Counted from the stretch's first letter, positions 18,762-30,719 are shown. The stretch is DNA of 64,000 nt from Gimesia chilikensis (GCF_007744075.1 NZ_CP036266.1:3891748-3955747); one strand, 5' to 3'. Notes: generated from the sequence alone by a model not told the origin. A program made the numbers and translations.

Positions 18762-19631
18762 ATGACCTCTTCACTCCCCCTGCACTCCCAACACCAGCGC
18801 ACTTATCACGAGAATAAGTTCGTCTACCCGGTTTTATCCCGGCGGAGTAAGGGAATTTCTATCGGCGTGAACCTGAATCCGGACAAGATCTGCAACTTTG
18901 ACTGTATCTACTGTCAGGTGGATCGCCGTGAGGAGTCAGAAACACGATTCGTGGGCTTCGATCAGCTGCTGCAGGAGCTCGATCATATGCTCAAGTTCGT
19001 GCTGAGTGGTGAGATCTACCAGGACGAAAAGTTCCAATCAGTCCCCCAGGAATTACGCCGCCTGAATGACATCGCCTTTTCCGGTGATGGTGAACCAACA
19101 ACTTACAAGAACTTTGACCAGATTGTGGCTGCCGTTGCTGATCTTAAGCGCAAGCATGGCGCAAATGACGTCAAGTTGGTCCTGATCAGCAATGCAAGCA
19201 TGTTTCACCGACCGGGCACACAGGCTGCCTTGAAGATTTTCGATGAGAATCAGGGAGAGGTCTGGGCAAAGCTGGATGCGGGAACGGAAGAGTACTTTAA
19301 ACTCATCGATCGCACGAAAATCCGATTTTCACAGATCTTGGAGAACATCACCGCAGCTGCAAAACAGCGGCCAATTGTGATTCAGAGCCTGTTCATGCTC
19401 GTGAATGAGGAGCCGCCGAGTGATGCGGAAATCGACGCTTATTGCGCGCGTCTGAATGAATTCGTCGCAGCGGGAGGGCAGATCAAGCTGGTGCAGGTCT
19501 ATACGATTGCCCGCAGTACAGCGGAAGCTTATGTGACTTCCCTCAAGTCAGGACAGGTCGATGAGATTGCCCGTAAAGTGCGCGAAGCGACCGGTTTGAC
19601 GACCGAAGTCTATTACGGCAACGCCGACTGA
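18762..19631 (+). CDS. Radical SAM protein (COG0731 type)
   Basis: A 289-residue radical SAM enzyme. The cluster motif CNFDCIYC (CxxxCxxC) lies near residues 47-54, followed by a GEPTTYKNF segment (SAM-binding GGE-like position: SGDGEPT). The order fits the COG0731 group, whose archaeal members (Taw1/TYW1) make wyosine tRNA bases. Bacterial members are of unknown function. It stands alone after the ilvC terminator and ends convergently with the DUF4912 gene. A 9-base-pair hairpin overlaps its stop codon. The substrate is unknown; I see no extra iron-sulphur cluster motif. Confidence 0.85.
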   Translation: MTSSLPLHSQHQRTYHENKFVYPVLSRRSKGISIGVNLNPDKICNFDCIYCQVDRREESETRFVGFDQLLQELDHMLKFVLSGEIYQDEKFQSVPQELRRLNDIAFSGDGEPTTYKNFDQIVAAVADLKRKHGANDVKLVLISNASMFHRPGTQAALKIFDENQGEVWAKLDAGTEEYFKLIDRTKIRFSQILENITAAAKQRPIVIQSLFMLVNEEPPSDAEIDAYCARLNEFVAAGGQIKLVQVYTIARSTAEAYVTSLKSGQVDEIARKVREATGLTTEVYYGNAD

Positions 19632-19652
19632 CAGAGAAGCGCACTCTGTCAG
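19628..19652. terminator. Hairpin between convergent genes
   Basis: CTGACAGAG (19628-19636) and CTCTGTCAG (19644-19652) form a perfect 9-base-pair stem with a 7-base loop across the stop of the radical SAM gene. It sits in the 50 bases between two converging genes, the usual place for a bidirectional terminator. There is no T-run, so its efficiency is uncertain. Confidence 0.45.
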
Positions 19653-19681
19653 TCATCTGGCGAGGCGAGCGCAAATTCCAG

Positions 19682-20809
19682 TTATTCGTCGAGTTGAACG
19701 GGTTCCAGATCTTTGGTATTCCGTTCGATAGCCAGAACGATCGTCTGCTGACGTCGCTTGTTGGATGATGTGTTGACTGCAGGAATCACCTGACGCCCGT
19801 TGGGCAGGCTCAACCGCAGGGCAAAACGCCCTTCCTTGCTGACCGGGATCTTTTCGCCGAGCAGTGTCACTTCTGCCTGGGGATCGGAGGTGCCGTGAAT
19901 CAACAGTTCCGTTTCAACATGGAATTCCTTTTTCGCCTGCTTGGCACGGGAACCGTTTGATTCGCCGCTGGGATCCAGACTTAAAGGTAAAGCGAGTCGT
20001 GAGGGAACGCCATTTCCGTTTTCCGCACGGGATGTATAACGCCGCGAACGGGTTGCGGAATAGTTGTTGTCCAGTCGACGCTTGATGCGTCCGCCTTTAT
20101 CACAGACTTCCGGCATCGGAGGTGTGAGTTTGTGCGAGTAGACCAGTCCGAAAAACTTGTTTTGCGGAGTCACAAAACCCAGTTGCAGTTTGTAAGAGCG
20201 GGCCGGTTGATCGATCTGGACAAACCACAGACCGGAATCAATTTTGACTTCGACATCTTTCACATAGGCTTTGCTGGTGCGGCTGTTCTCGTTGGTTGTG
20301 ATGTCGTAGACACGAATCACCGGAACGGCCTGATACCAGTAGGCCCCCAGGGCTGCTTTTGCCCGATCCAGACTGGATTGAGTAATTGTCCAGTTCGCCA
20401 TTAACCAGTGAGAGTCTTTGACCTGTGCGGTGAGTTTTGTCTCAACTGATTCTGAAGTGGGGAGCATTCGATCACTCTGAGGCTTCTGACTATTCGATTT
20501 GAGAAGCTTCTGGATCCGAGCTGGTTGTTCGGAAGGAGTTTGAGTGGTCGAATTCTGAGAGGGATAAGCAGGGACAGCTGCCGGGTTCGGAGTAGAAGAA
20601 GGGATTGGAGAAGAGCTGGTAGATTTTTTATTGCTGGATGTGGTGGTTTTGCGTTTGGGCTTGGACTTCGCCATCTTGATTTTCGCGATGGCATTGACCA
20701 GTTCTTGCTTACGCATACCGTGCCAGCCTGCAATTCCGTGAGATTTGGCTGTGGCCGCTAAATCGCGACGTGTTTGGCTCTCAAGGGACTTTAGAATCGC
20801 TGGGGACAT
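19682..20809 (-). CDS. Rho_N/SAP-like plus DUF4912 protein
   Basis: A 375-residue protein. Residues 1-45 resemble the Rho N-terminal/SAP helix-extension-helix that binds nucleic acid (SPAILKSLESQTRRDLAATAK and KQELVNAI). A Lys/Ser/Pro-rich low-complexity linker (about 46-115) follows. DUF4912 starts near 125 (HWLMANWTITQSSLDRAK) with its conserved VRVYDIT-like and GLWFVQIDQPARSYKLQLGF segments. The C-terminus is beta-rich (LLIHGTSDPQAEVTLLGEKIPV). There is no signal peptide, so it is cytoplasmic. The domain pair is known from cyanobacteria and planctomycetes, but its function is not established. It lies alone, transcribed away from the ATP synthase operon. Confidence 0.8.
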   Translation of the reverse strand: MSPAILKSLESQTRRDLAATAKSHGIAGWHGMRKQELVNAIAKIKMAKSKPKRKTTTSSNKKSTSSSPIPSSTPNPAAVPAYPSQNSTTQTPSEQPARIQKLLKSNSQKPQSDRMLPTSESVETKLTAQVKDSHWLMANWTITQSSLDRAKAALGAYWYQAVPVIRVYDITTNENSRTSKAYVKDVEVKIDSGLWFVQIDQPARSYKLQLGFVTPQNKFFGLVYSHKLTPPMPEVCDKGGRIKRRLDNNYSATRSRRYTSRAENGNGVPSRLALPLSLDPSGESNGSRAKQAKKEFHVETELLIHGTSDPQAEVTLLGEKIPVSKEGRFALRLSLPNGRQVIPAVNTSSNKRRQQTIVLAIERNTKDLEPVQLDE

Positions 20810-21730
20810 TTGGAATGACTCCCAAAATCAACCAAGACACTGGTCGGCGTCTTGATCATGCTCTTAGTCTTCCATGACACTCAGGATCAATGTAAAGCAT
20901 ATCTGCCCCGTTCCACACACTCTTATGGCCGCAGACCACATAAATCCTTTGATGCTAACGGCCCGAATGGTATGAACACCTTGTAAACGTCAAATCAATA
21001 TTTCGACCAGGACGCTACTCTCCCAGAACAGAAAGCCACTAGTAGTAATTCTCACTTTCAGGAACCAGAACTGAACCCAAGAGTTCGTCCTGAGATTCCC
21101 TACCCTTCAAGTCTGCACGTCTAAACAGTCACAAATCGTCGTATACAGTCTGGTAAAGCGATGATTACCGGGTCTGGAAACGCGTTTGAACGGTGTTTGA
21201 GATGTCGGCTGACACATGAAACATGTTTGAAGCGTTAGGACACTTTTTAACACGGGCGTTGATAAAAAGCAACTAATGCGGCATTTCCAATTATACAAAA
21301 ACTTATCAGAACGTTCACCATCCCGTTATATAACAGTCACTTAAGAATTTAGTCTCATCAAAAATTCATAGTGTTGTCCAAGAGCCTGCTCAACGAAACC
21401 TCACGTGATCATACGCTTCACATTTCCCGTCCTGCCCAAAGTCTAAGTGGTTGTACTGATTTCAGATCAGCAGACTCCCCTGATAACCGTCGCCTGAAAA
21501 CTACAGAAAGATCTCTGCAGCTCAGATCTATTCTTATGACTAATAGAACCACCGTGTCCAGAATGCCAATAATGAGAAAACCGGTAATCACATATTTCAG
21601 GTTACAGATACTTTGACTCCTGGGAGACATCTCTTTACAGTCTGAACAAGTCAGTTCGGATTGGTTCTTTAATTACGTGCTGACTGCGACACGATCTTCT
21701 GTTTTTGATACATCATCGAAAGCAACCTCC
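20810..21730. other. Long gene-poor region upstream of the ATP synthase operon
   Basis: About 920 bases lie between the divergent DUF4912 and atpZ/I starts. Short open frames here (for example 21371-21616) lack ribosome sites and protein-like composition, and I do not accept them. The region is more AT-rich than its surroundings. I found no tRNA, riboswitch or strong intrinsic hairpin. A modest sigma-70-like match occurs near the 3' end and is listed separately. A small RNA or a long regulated leader could be hidden here, but nothing in the sequence proves it. Confidence 0.55.
21613..21641 (+). promoter_or_regulatory. Possible promoter of the ATP synthase operon
   Basis: TTGACT (21613-21618, 5 of 6 to the -35 consensus), a 17-base spacer, then TACAGT (21636-21641, 4 of 6 to the -10 consensus), about 90 bases before the first atp start codon. 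The match is moderate and could be chance. Confidence 0.3.
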
Positions 21731-22036
21731 ATGCCTCAACCGGACCGGCGCGGTCGTTCTGCCCTGGTAGAAGCCCATCAATGGGTCAGCCGCCTGACAA
21801 CAGTCAGTCTGGAAATGGTGCTACCTGCTTTTCTGGGTTATTGGCTCGACAAGCAGTGGGGGACACTGCCCTGGCTGACCGCAGTTGGTGCCGTGTTTGG
21901 TTTTATAGCCGGGATGATGCATTTGCTGCAAATGGCTAAAGAAGCCGAGCAGAAGGAACGAAAAAGGAAAGATCGGTCAACCGACAAAAAGAATTCAAAT
22001 CAGAGAGATGACCAATCGTCTGCAACAGACTCCTGA
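21731..22036 (+). CDS. AtpZ/AtpI-family ATP synthase accessory protein
   Basis: Using the ATG at 21731 gives 101 residues; an in-frame GTG at 21677 would add 18. Two membrane helices (about 21-38 and 44-65) flank the family motif GYWLDKQWGT, followed by a highly charged Lys/Glu/Ser tail. AtpZ/AtpI proteins sit at the head of F-type ATP synthase operons; they assist c-ring assembly and may transport magnesium or calcium. Being first in the operon and directly before a second four-helix I-type protein fits that role. Confidence 0.8.
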   Translation: MPQPDRRGRSALVEAHQWVSRLTTVSLEMVLPAFLGYWLDKQWGTLPWLTAVGAVFGFIAGMMHLLQMAKEAEQKERKRKDRSTDKKNSNQRDDQSSATDS

Positions 22037-22086
22037 ATCTCTCGAATGATAACCGCCAGTAATACCATCAACACTACCCGCTGACC

Positions 22087-22488
22087 ATGCAATCAACGCC
22101 AAAGACATCAGACTCAGCTTTCAAACAGTGCGGCATTCTGACCGCTACACTGTTGGGTCTGTTTGCAGTGCTTTATCTGCCGGCTCAGCGACTGGTTGGC
22201 CCCCTTGCAGTGGAAGGCTTAACCTATGCCACCCTGCTCTGTCTGATTCCGGGACTGATTCTCTTTCCTGTGGTCGGATTTCTGAATCGTGAAATCGCTC
22301 CTGTTGCCATCGTGGGTATCTCCACCTTACTGCGGCTGATGACCGTCGGGCTCGGGGCATTGATCATTTTGAAAGTCAAACCTGATTTTGGTTTACCCGA
22401 ATTTTTGATTTGGTTATTGATTTGTTACTTTGCGTCTCTATTGGTTGAAACCTTACTGCTCGTTCGGTACTCTGCCGAAGCCGTTTAG
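22087..22488 (+). CDS. ATP synthase subunit I-like membrane protein
   Basis: A 133-residue protein with four predicted membrane helices and almost no soluble part. Its size, hydrophobicity and position between atpZ/I and atpB match AtpI-type accessory proteins, although the sequence itself is weakly diagnostic. It starts 50 bases after the previous stop and ends 49 bases before atpB. It probably assists assembly of the membrane rotor. Confidence 0.65.
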   Translation: MQSTPKTSDSAFKQCGILTATLLGLFAVLYLPAQRLVGPLAVEGLTYATLLCLIPGLILFPVVGFLNREIAPVAIVGISTLLRLMTVGLGALIILKVKPDFGLPEFLIWLLICYFASLLVETLLLVRYSAEAV

Positions 22489-22537
22489 AGTAAACAGAGT
22501 TTTGATCAGAAACATTTTTTAATATCGAGCTGAAGCA

Positions 22538-23404
22538 ATGGCCGCGGGTCACTCTGATACCTTCCATCATGTTCGCGATTTCGCTCATTTCGACCTTCCC
22601 ACTGGTTTGCAGGTTGAGCTGCCACGTATTTTGGGATTTCAGGTTACGAAATTCATGCTGCTTCAGCTGATCGCAGTCGCATTCCTGTTCTTTGTTTTCC
22701 GGGGACTGGCGAAACGGGCCGCAGGCGGTCAGGTCGTCACCGGACGCTGGTGGAACTTCTGGGAATCCATCGTGATCTACATGCGGGACGAAGTCGTCCG
22801 GCCGACCATCGGTGAAGGACATCACCACGATGATGACGATCACGATCATGGTCACCACCACGAACAACAGGTGGGACACCCTGCCGATAAATATCTGCCG
22901 TTCGTGCTCTCCTGCTTCTTCTACGTTCTGATCTGCAACCTGCTGGGTGCGATTCCCTGGCTGGGTTCGGCAACAGGCGAGTTGAACGTGACGATCGCAC
23001 TGGCCTTCACCACATTCTGTGCCGTCATCATGTACGGCGTCAGAGAACTGGGTTTCTTCCGCTTCTGGATGTCGCTGGCACCGTCGATGGAACTGCCTTT
23101 TCTGCTCAAGATTATTCTGGTCCCCATGATCTGGGTGATCGAGCTGGTCGGCTTTCTGATTAAGCATGCCGTACTGGCCATTCGATTGTTTGCCAATATC
23201 ATGGCAGGTCATACCGTGATTGCCGTTTTCCTCGGCTTCATCGCTTTGACTGCTGATTCAAGTATGTGGGCCGTAGTGATGCCTTCCAGCATCATTGCCC
23301 AGGTCCTCGTTGGTCTGTTGGAACTGTTCGTTGCATTCCTCCAGGCATATGTGTTTGCGTTTCTTGCAACTCTGTTTATCGGAACCGCAGTACATCCTCA
23401 CTGA
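22538..23404 (+). CDS. atpB: ATP synthase Fo subunit a
   Basis: A 288-residue subunit a. The essential stator arginine is R216 in AIRLFANIMAGH, which faces the c-ring and lets protons pass. An amphipathic Trp-rich segment (about 70-82) and the membrane helices downstream follow the family. Between the first helix and the next (about residues 93-114) lies an unusual His/Asp-rich loop with runs of HHH, DDDD and HHH, reminiscent of metal-binding loops. In the known fold this loop would be on the cytoplasmic side. The protein is slightly longer than the E. coli subunit (271), mainly because of this loop. Confidence 0.95.
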   Translation: MAAGHSDTFHHVRDFAHFDLPTGLQVELPRILGFQVTKFMLLQLIAVAFLFFVFRGLAKRAAGGQVVTGRWWNFWESIVIYMRDEVVRPTIGEGHHHDDDDHDHGHHHEQQVGHPADKYLPFVLSCFFYVLICNLLGAIPWLGSATGELNVTIALAFTTFCAVIMYGVRELGFFRFWMSLAPSMELPFLLKIILVPMIWVIELVGFLIKHAVLAIRLFANIMAGHTVIAVFLGFIALTADSSMWAVVMPSSIIAQVLVGLLELFVAFLQAYVFAFLATLFIGTAVHPH

Positions 23405-23486
23405 GATGTCCGTCGGTATCTGACTCAGACTTGCTGTGTATATTTCTAGAGTGTTCCTCGTTGAGAAAGGTCAGGGGATAATTACA

Positions 23487-23804
23487 ATGATCCAGGCTTT
23501 ACGGATTATGTGCGTGACATGTGTTGTTGTATTGGCCACAGCTGTTCCAGCATTGGCTCAAGAAGGTGGCGCAGCTGAAGAAGGTGCTGCCGCAGCACAG
23601 GCAGCTGGTATCTCTCTGGGTGCCATTGGTGCCGGTATCACCATTATTGGTGCTGCTCTGGGGATTGGTAAAATCGGTGCATCTGCTGTTGAAGCAATCG
23701 CCCGTCAGCCAGAAGCCGGTGGTAAGATTCAGACTGCAATGATTATTGCTGCAGCGTTGATCGAAGGTGCTACCTTCTTCGCGCTCATCATCTGTCTGAT
23801 CTGA
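23487..23804 (+). CDS. atpE: ATP synthase Fo subunit c with signal-peptide-like extension
   Basis: The ATG at 23487 gives 105 residues; an upstream frame extension to 23436 lacks support, and AGGGG lies about 10 bases before this ATG. Residues 1-24 look like a cleavable signal peptide ending ALA-QEGG, followed by an Ala/Glu-rich spacer. Then comes the standard two-helix hairpin: a Gly-rich first helix (about 43-70), the polar loop RQPE at 73-76, and the ion-binding carboxylate E93 in ALIEGATFF. The first helix lacks the Gln of sodium-type rings, so proton coupling is expected. The mature part is about 80 residues, the usual length. Confidence 0.95.
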   Translation: MIQALRIMCVTCVVVLATAVPALAQEGGAAEEGAAAAQAAGISLGAIGAGITIIGAALGIGKIGASAVEAIARQPEAGGKIQTAMIIAAALIEGATFFALIICLI

Positions 23805-23912
23805 TTCTGCTCAGGCAGAGAACAGACGGTCGAATCGTCAGACATGAACCGCTGACGTTATTTCGGGCAATATCTTTAACCTCCTTCAGACAACAATGTG
23901 AGATTTTTGATC

Positions 23913-24539
23913 ATGTTTAAAAGTCTTTTTTCAAGCCGATGCATGATCATGCTGCTCGTATTCGGTGGCATGATTCTGGGTACTGCCCTGCTGGGCTCAG
24001 ATGCATCCTTGTATGCAGCAGAAGACGCAGGTCACCATGCAGGCCCGCCCCTGCACTGGAAAACCGACCTGGCATTATGGTCATTCGTTGTGTTCGTGGC
24101 ATTCATCGTTGTACTCAAGTCATTTGCCTGGGGACCACTTATCCAGGCTCTGGACGAACGGGAACAGCGGGTTGTCACGGCTATCAGCGATGCAGAATCA
24201 AAACAACGAGAGTCTGAAGAACTGGTTAAAGAGCATACCCGAAAGATCGAAGCAGCTCAGGACGAAATCCAGGCAATGATGGTCGAGGCCCGCTCCGATG
24301 CAGATCGCATCAAGCAGGATGTACTCGAACAGGCACGCCAGGAAGCAGAGTCAATCAAAGCTCATGCTGTCGATGAAATTGAACGTGCCCGGGAACTGGC
24401 ATTGAAAGATCTGTTCGACCAGATGAACTCCCGCGTAATCGATGCTACCGAGCATGTACTGGGGCGTGCCCTCAACGAGTCCGATCGTGATCGGCTCGTT
24501 GAAGAAGCTCTGGCACAGATTTCCGGAAGTTCGAACTGA
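23913..24539 (+). CDS. atpF: ATP synthase Fo subunit b
   Basis: The ATG at 23913 gives 208 residues; a GTG at 23898 would add five. Residues 1-35 form a signal-peptide-like hydrophobic segment ending SLYA-AEDA. A short His-containing spacer, one membrane helix (about 53-72), and a long Glu/Lys/Ala-rich helix follow. The long helix is the peripheral stalk that holds F1 to Fo, ending in the delta-binding region. Classical b subunits are about 156-170 residues; the excess is the N-terminal extension. Only one b-type gene is present, so the stalk is probably a homodimer. Confidence 0.93.
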   Translation: MFKSLFSSRCMIMLLVFGGMILGTALLGSDASLYAAEDAGHHAGPPLHWKTDLALWSFVVFVAFIVVLKSFAWGPLIQALDEREQRVVTAISDAESKQRESEELVKEHTRKIEAAQDEIQAMMVEARSDADRIKQDVLEQARQEAESIKAHAVDEIERARELALKDLFDQMNSRVIDATEHVLGRALNESDRDRLVEEALAQISGSSN

Positions 24540-24606
24540 ACTAACGACAAAACTTTTTCAAACCTGTTGTATCAAGTTTGAAGTATTCATCCTTTAGCAG
24601 TGAGTT

Positions 24607-26728
<2,122 letters not shown>

Positions 26729-26786
26729 TCGACTCGTTACCGTATTCATTGCTTGCACAGTTAATCGAAAACAGGTTTAGAATCTA

Positions 26787-27659
26787 ATGGCCAAAGCACG
26801 TGCCATCGTCAAACGATTAAAGGCAGTTAAAAACATCCGTAAGATCACACGGACCATGGAATTGATCGCCACCGCGCGATTCAAGAAAGCCATGGACCGT
26901 GCTGCGGAAGCTGCTGCCTATACCCGCAAGATTTCCGAGCTCGTCGCCGATCTGTCCCAGGCAAATCTGGAATTCCACCATCCCCTGCTGGAAAAACACG
27001 AAACCGAAAAGAACTCGGTACTGCTCGTCCTGACATCCAACCGGGGATTGTGTGGCGGTTACAACACCGGCGTTTTGAAACTGGCACTCAAGCGTTACCA
27101 GGAACTGCAGAGCGAAGGACAGAATGTCCGTCTGGAAGTATCCGGTAAGCGTGGTATCAGCTTTTTGAAATTCCAGGGAGTTACGGCCGACAACAGCTAC
27201 ACGCACTTCGAAGATCGTCCGACCTTTGAAGAAGTAGACGATCTGGCCAGCCGTTATATTACGGAATACATCGAAGGCAAAATCGATCGACTCGACGTCG
27301 CCTACACCGAATTCATCTCGTCTTCCCGCCAGGCAGCGGTCGTGCACTCACTGCTGCCGATTGGTGCTCTGGAGACATCAGAGACTGATTCGGATGAACA
27401 ATACGACTATGAATTCCTGCCTTCTGCTCAGGAAATCCTTGAGGAAATCGTTCCGACTGCATTTAAGGCCCGCCTGTTTAAATGCTTCCTTGATGCGGCG
27501 GTGAGTGAGCAGATTGCCCGCATGGTCGCCATGAAAGGCGCCACAGAAAATGCGAATGAAATGGTGGGAACCCTGTCGGCTCAGTACAATCGTGCTCGAC
27601 AGACCCAGATTACATCGGAAATCCTGGAAATCATCGGTGGGGCAGCAGCTCTCGAGTAA
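26787..27659 (+). CDS. atpG: ATP synthase F1 subunit gamma
   Basis: A 290-residue central-stalk subunit. The N-terminal helix starts MAKARAIVKRLKAVKNIRKITRTME, the family signature. The Rossmann-like middle contains LTSNRGLCGGYN, and the C-terminal helix ends with RQTQITSEILEIIGGAAAL. It rotates within the alpha3beta3 head and connects to the c-ring. Length and motifs are standard. Confidence 0.97.
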   Translation: MAKARAIVKRLKAVKNIRKITRTMELIATARFKKAMDRAAEAAAYTRKISELVADLSQANLEFHHPLLEKHETEKNSVLLVLTSNRGLCGGYNTGVLKLALKRYQELQSEGQNVRLEVSGKRGISFLKFQGVTADNSYTHFEDRPTFEEVDDLASRYITEYIEGKIDRLDVAYTEFISSSRQAAVVHSLLPIGALETSETDSDEQYDYEFLPSAQEILEEIVPTAFKARLFKCFLDAAVSEQIARMVAMKGATENANEMVGTLSAQYNRARQTQITSEILEIIGGAAALE

Positions 27660-27705
27660 TTTCCGGCCATCCCGGCATGGCACATTATGGTTTTTTACAG
27701 ATTGA

Positions 27706-29187
<1,482 letters not shown>

Positions 29188-29281
29188 GACGTTTTGAACG
29201 TCGTGATCAGATTGTGGCCGAAACTGGTTTCGGTCACAATTTCCATCTGAATATCCTGTTTTGAATGTGGTTAGAGCACCC

Positions 29282-29683
29282 ATGGCTCAAGAATTTCGCC
29301 TGTTATTAGTCACACCGGAAACGACTCTGCTGGATCAGCCCATCCAGAGCCTGCGTTGTACTCTGTATGACGGTCAAATCGGAATTCTCCCCGGTCGTAT
29401 GCCCATGGTGGGACGCCTGGGTTATGGCGAACTGGTGTTTGAAGCCACTGACGGTAAAGAAGAACGCTACTTTGTCGATGGCGGCTTCCTGCAGGTCAAA
29501 GGCTCCGTGATCTCCGTTCTGACCGAACAGGCGATTCCGGCCGGCAAGTTGAATGCTGCCGATGCGGAAAAGATGCTCGAAGAAGCCCTCGACCGTACCG
29601 CAGTCGGCGATGAGCAATGCCAGGCCCGTCAGCGGGATCAGGATCGAGCCCGGGCGATGCTCGCACTGGCCCATCAGAAATAA
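29282..29683 (+). CDS. atpC: ATP synthase F1 subunit epsilon
   Basis: The ATG at 29282 gives 133 residues; a TTG at 29261 would add seven without better support. The N-terminal beta-sandwich (FRLLLVTPETTLLDQPIQSL, GQIGILPGRMPMVGRLGYGEL) and the C-terminal two-helix region are those of epsilon, which binds gamma and can inhibit ATP hydrolysis. It is the last gene of the operon and is followed about 50 bases later by an intrinsic terminator. Confidence 0.95.
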   Translation: MAQEFRLLLVTPETTLLDQPIQSLRCTLYDGQIGILPGRMPMVGRLGYGELVFEATDGKEERYFVDGGFLQVKGSVISVLTEQAIPAGKLNAADAEKMLEEALDRTAVGDEQCQARQRDQDRARAMLALAHQK

Positions 29684-29733
29684 CCTGAACTTCAGGTTCC
29701 AGATACATCTTGATCTACAGCTCTGAATCTCAT

Positions 29734-29774
29734 AAATAAGCTGAAATGCCTCGCGCGTTTCAGCTTATTTTTTT
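29734..29774 (+). terminator. Intrinsic terminator of the ATP synthase operon
   Basis: AAATAAGCTGAAA (29734-29746) pairs perfectly with TTTCAGCTTATTT (29758-29770), an 11-base loop between, and the right arm runs into a stretch of T residues. The A-rich left side makes it potentially bidirectional. It lies 50 bases after atpC. Confidence 0.92.
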
Positions 29775-29787
29775 ACTGGAGCCGTAC

Positions 29788-29988
29788 ATGACCGACGCGG
29801 AATCCCGCCAACCCGCCCCGCGCCCCTCGGTTGGAGTTCTATTCAAATGCTGTAATGTCTACAGCAGAATCTACGCAAACCACAACCAGAGTGCCTACGC
29901 CGGGCATTGTCCCCGCTGTGCAGCCCGAATTGAGGTCCCGATTTCGAAATCAGGGGGCTCTAACAGTCGATTCCTCTCTGGATCCTAA
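29788..29988 (+). CDS. Small conserved planctomycete protein with CC/CxxC cysteines
   Basis: A 66-residue protein starting at the ATG with GGAG eight bases upstream, just past the atp terminator. The core VGVLFKCCNVYSRIYANHNQ followed by AYAGHCPRCAARIEV resembles a short zinc-ribbon-like protein that I recall as conserved in planctomycetes. Four cysteines (CC and CPRC) could bind one zinc. There is no signal peptide or membrane helix, so it is cytoplasmic. The function is unknown. An upstream open extension to 29746 passes through the terminator hairpin and is not used. Confidence 0.7.
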   Translation: MTDAESRQPAPRPSVGVLFKCCNVYSRIYANHNQSAYAGHCPRCAARIEVPISKSGGSNSRFLSGS

Positions 29989-30174
29989 CCTATTACTGGA
30001 AAATGCCTTATCACAAATGAAAATCTGACATTCTCAGGAAGAAAAATGCCTCTCCCAGCCAGAAACGTCTTGAGCTAAATCCTGAATTGCTCTAGGATTC
30101 GCCGCATTGATCAAATCAACACACCAGAAACAACTTCCATTCTGTCCTGCCTCTTCCTGATTTGAGCCTGTTCC

Positions 30175-30663
30175 ATGGATTATCATCTCAAACCATTAGG
30201 TAAAACCTGTTCTTCGACGGGCAAGGAATTTGCGCCAGGTGAAACGGTGCATTCTGTGATCGTCGATCAGAACGGCCATCTGATTCGGATGGATTTTGCC
30301 GAAGATGCCTGGACAGGTCCTCCAGAAGGGGCTGTGGGAGACTGGACATTACAAGTACCGGAACCGGCTGCTCAGGGGGCTCGCAAAATCGATCCCGATG
30401 CGTTGATGCAGTACTTTGAACAGCTCTACGAGAATCCCAACCAGGTTCAGGAGAAATTCCTGTATGTCCTGGCACTGTTCCTGGTACAGAAACGTCGCCT
30501 GAAGCTGGATGGCTCGCGGAATGAGGATCAGAACTCCTATTTGCAACTGTCGGGAACACACGGTGAAGGCAGTTTCGAAATCCGTGATCAAAACCTGGAA
30601 GAGTCAGAAATCGAAGCCCTGCAGCAACAGTTAAACACACAGTTTTTAGAAGAGTGGGAATAA
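30175..30663 (+). CDS. Conserved hypothetical protein with N-terminal zinc-ribbon-like start
   Basis: A 162-residue protein, not recognised beyond its general planctomycete look. The start YHLKPLGKTCSSTGKEFAPG and the following HSVIVDQNGHLIRMDF suggest a small beta-rich domain that reads like a degenerate treble-clef or zinc ribbon (one Cys visible). The middle is helical (DALMQYFEQLYENPNQVQEK and then FLYVLALFLVQKRRLKL), followed by an acidic tail. There are no signal peptide or membrane helices. It is followed 56 bases later by a lipoprotein gene on the same strand, so the two are probably co-transcribed. Confidence 0.7.
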   Translation: MDYHLKPLGKTCSSTGKEFAPGETVHSVIVDQNGHLIRMDFAEDAWTGPPEGAVGDWTLQVPEPAAQGARKIDPDALMQYFEQLYENPNQVQEKFLYVLALFLVQKRRLKLDGSRNEDQNSYLQLSGTHGEGSFEIRDQNLEESEIEALQQQLNTQFLEEWE

Positions 30664-30719
30664 GGGACGTCCCCACTTTCGGACCATTCAACATGTCGCA
30701 TGTTCAAGGAAGAACAGAA

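Noticed and set aside
21371-21616. 81-residue frame in the region before the ATP synthase operon
   Set aside because: No ribosome site, no domain, Ser/Arg/Thr-rich random composition; overlaps an equally open frame on the other strand.
23487-23804. Sodium-type ATP synthase c-ring
   Set aside because: The Gln in helix 1 and the Ser/Thr next to the carboxylate that mark sodium binding are absent; GKIG and IEGATFF fit the proton type.
30188-30694. 168-residue minus-strand frame opposite the 162-residue hypothetical gene
   Set aside because: It is the shadow of the forward gene, Pro/Arg/Ser-rich with no recognisable domain or ribosome site.
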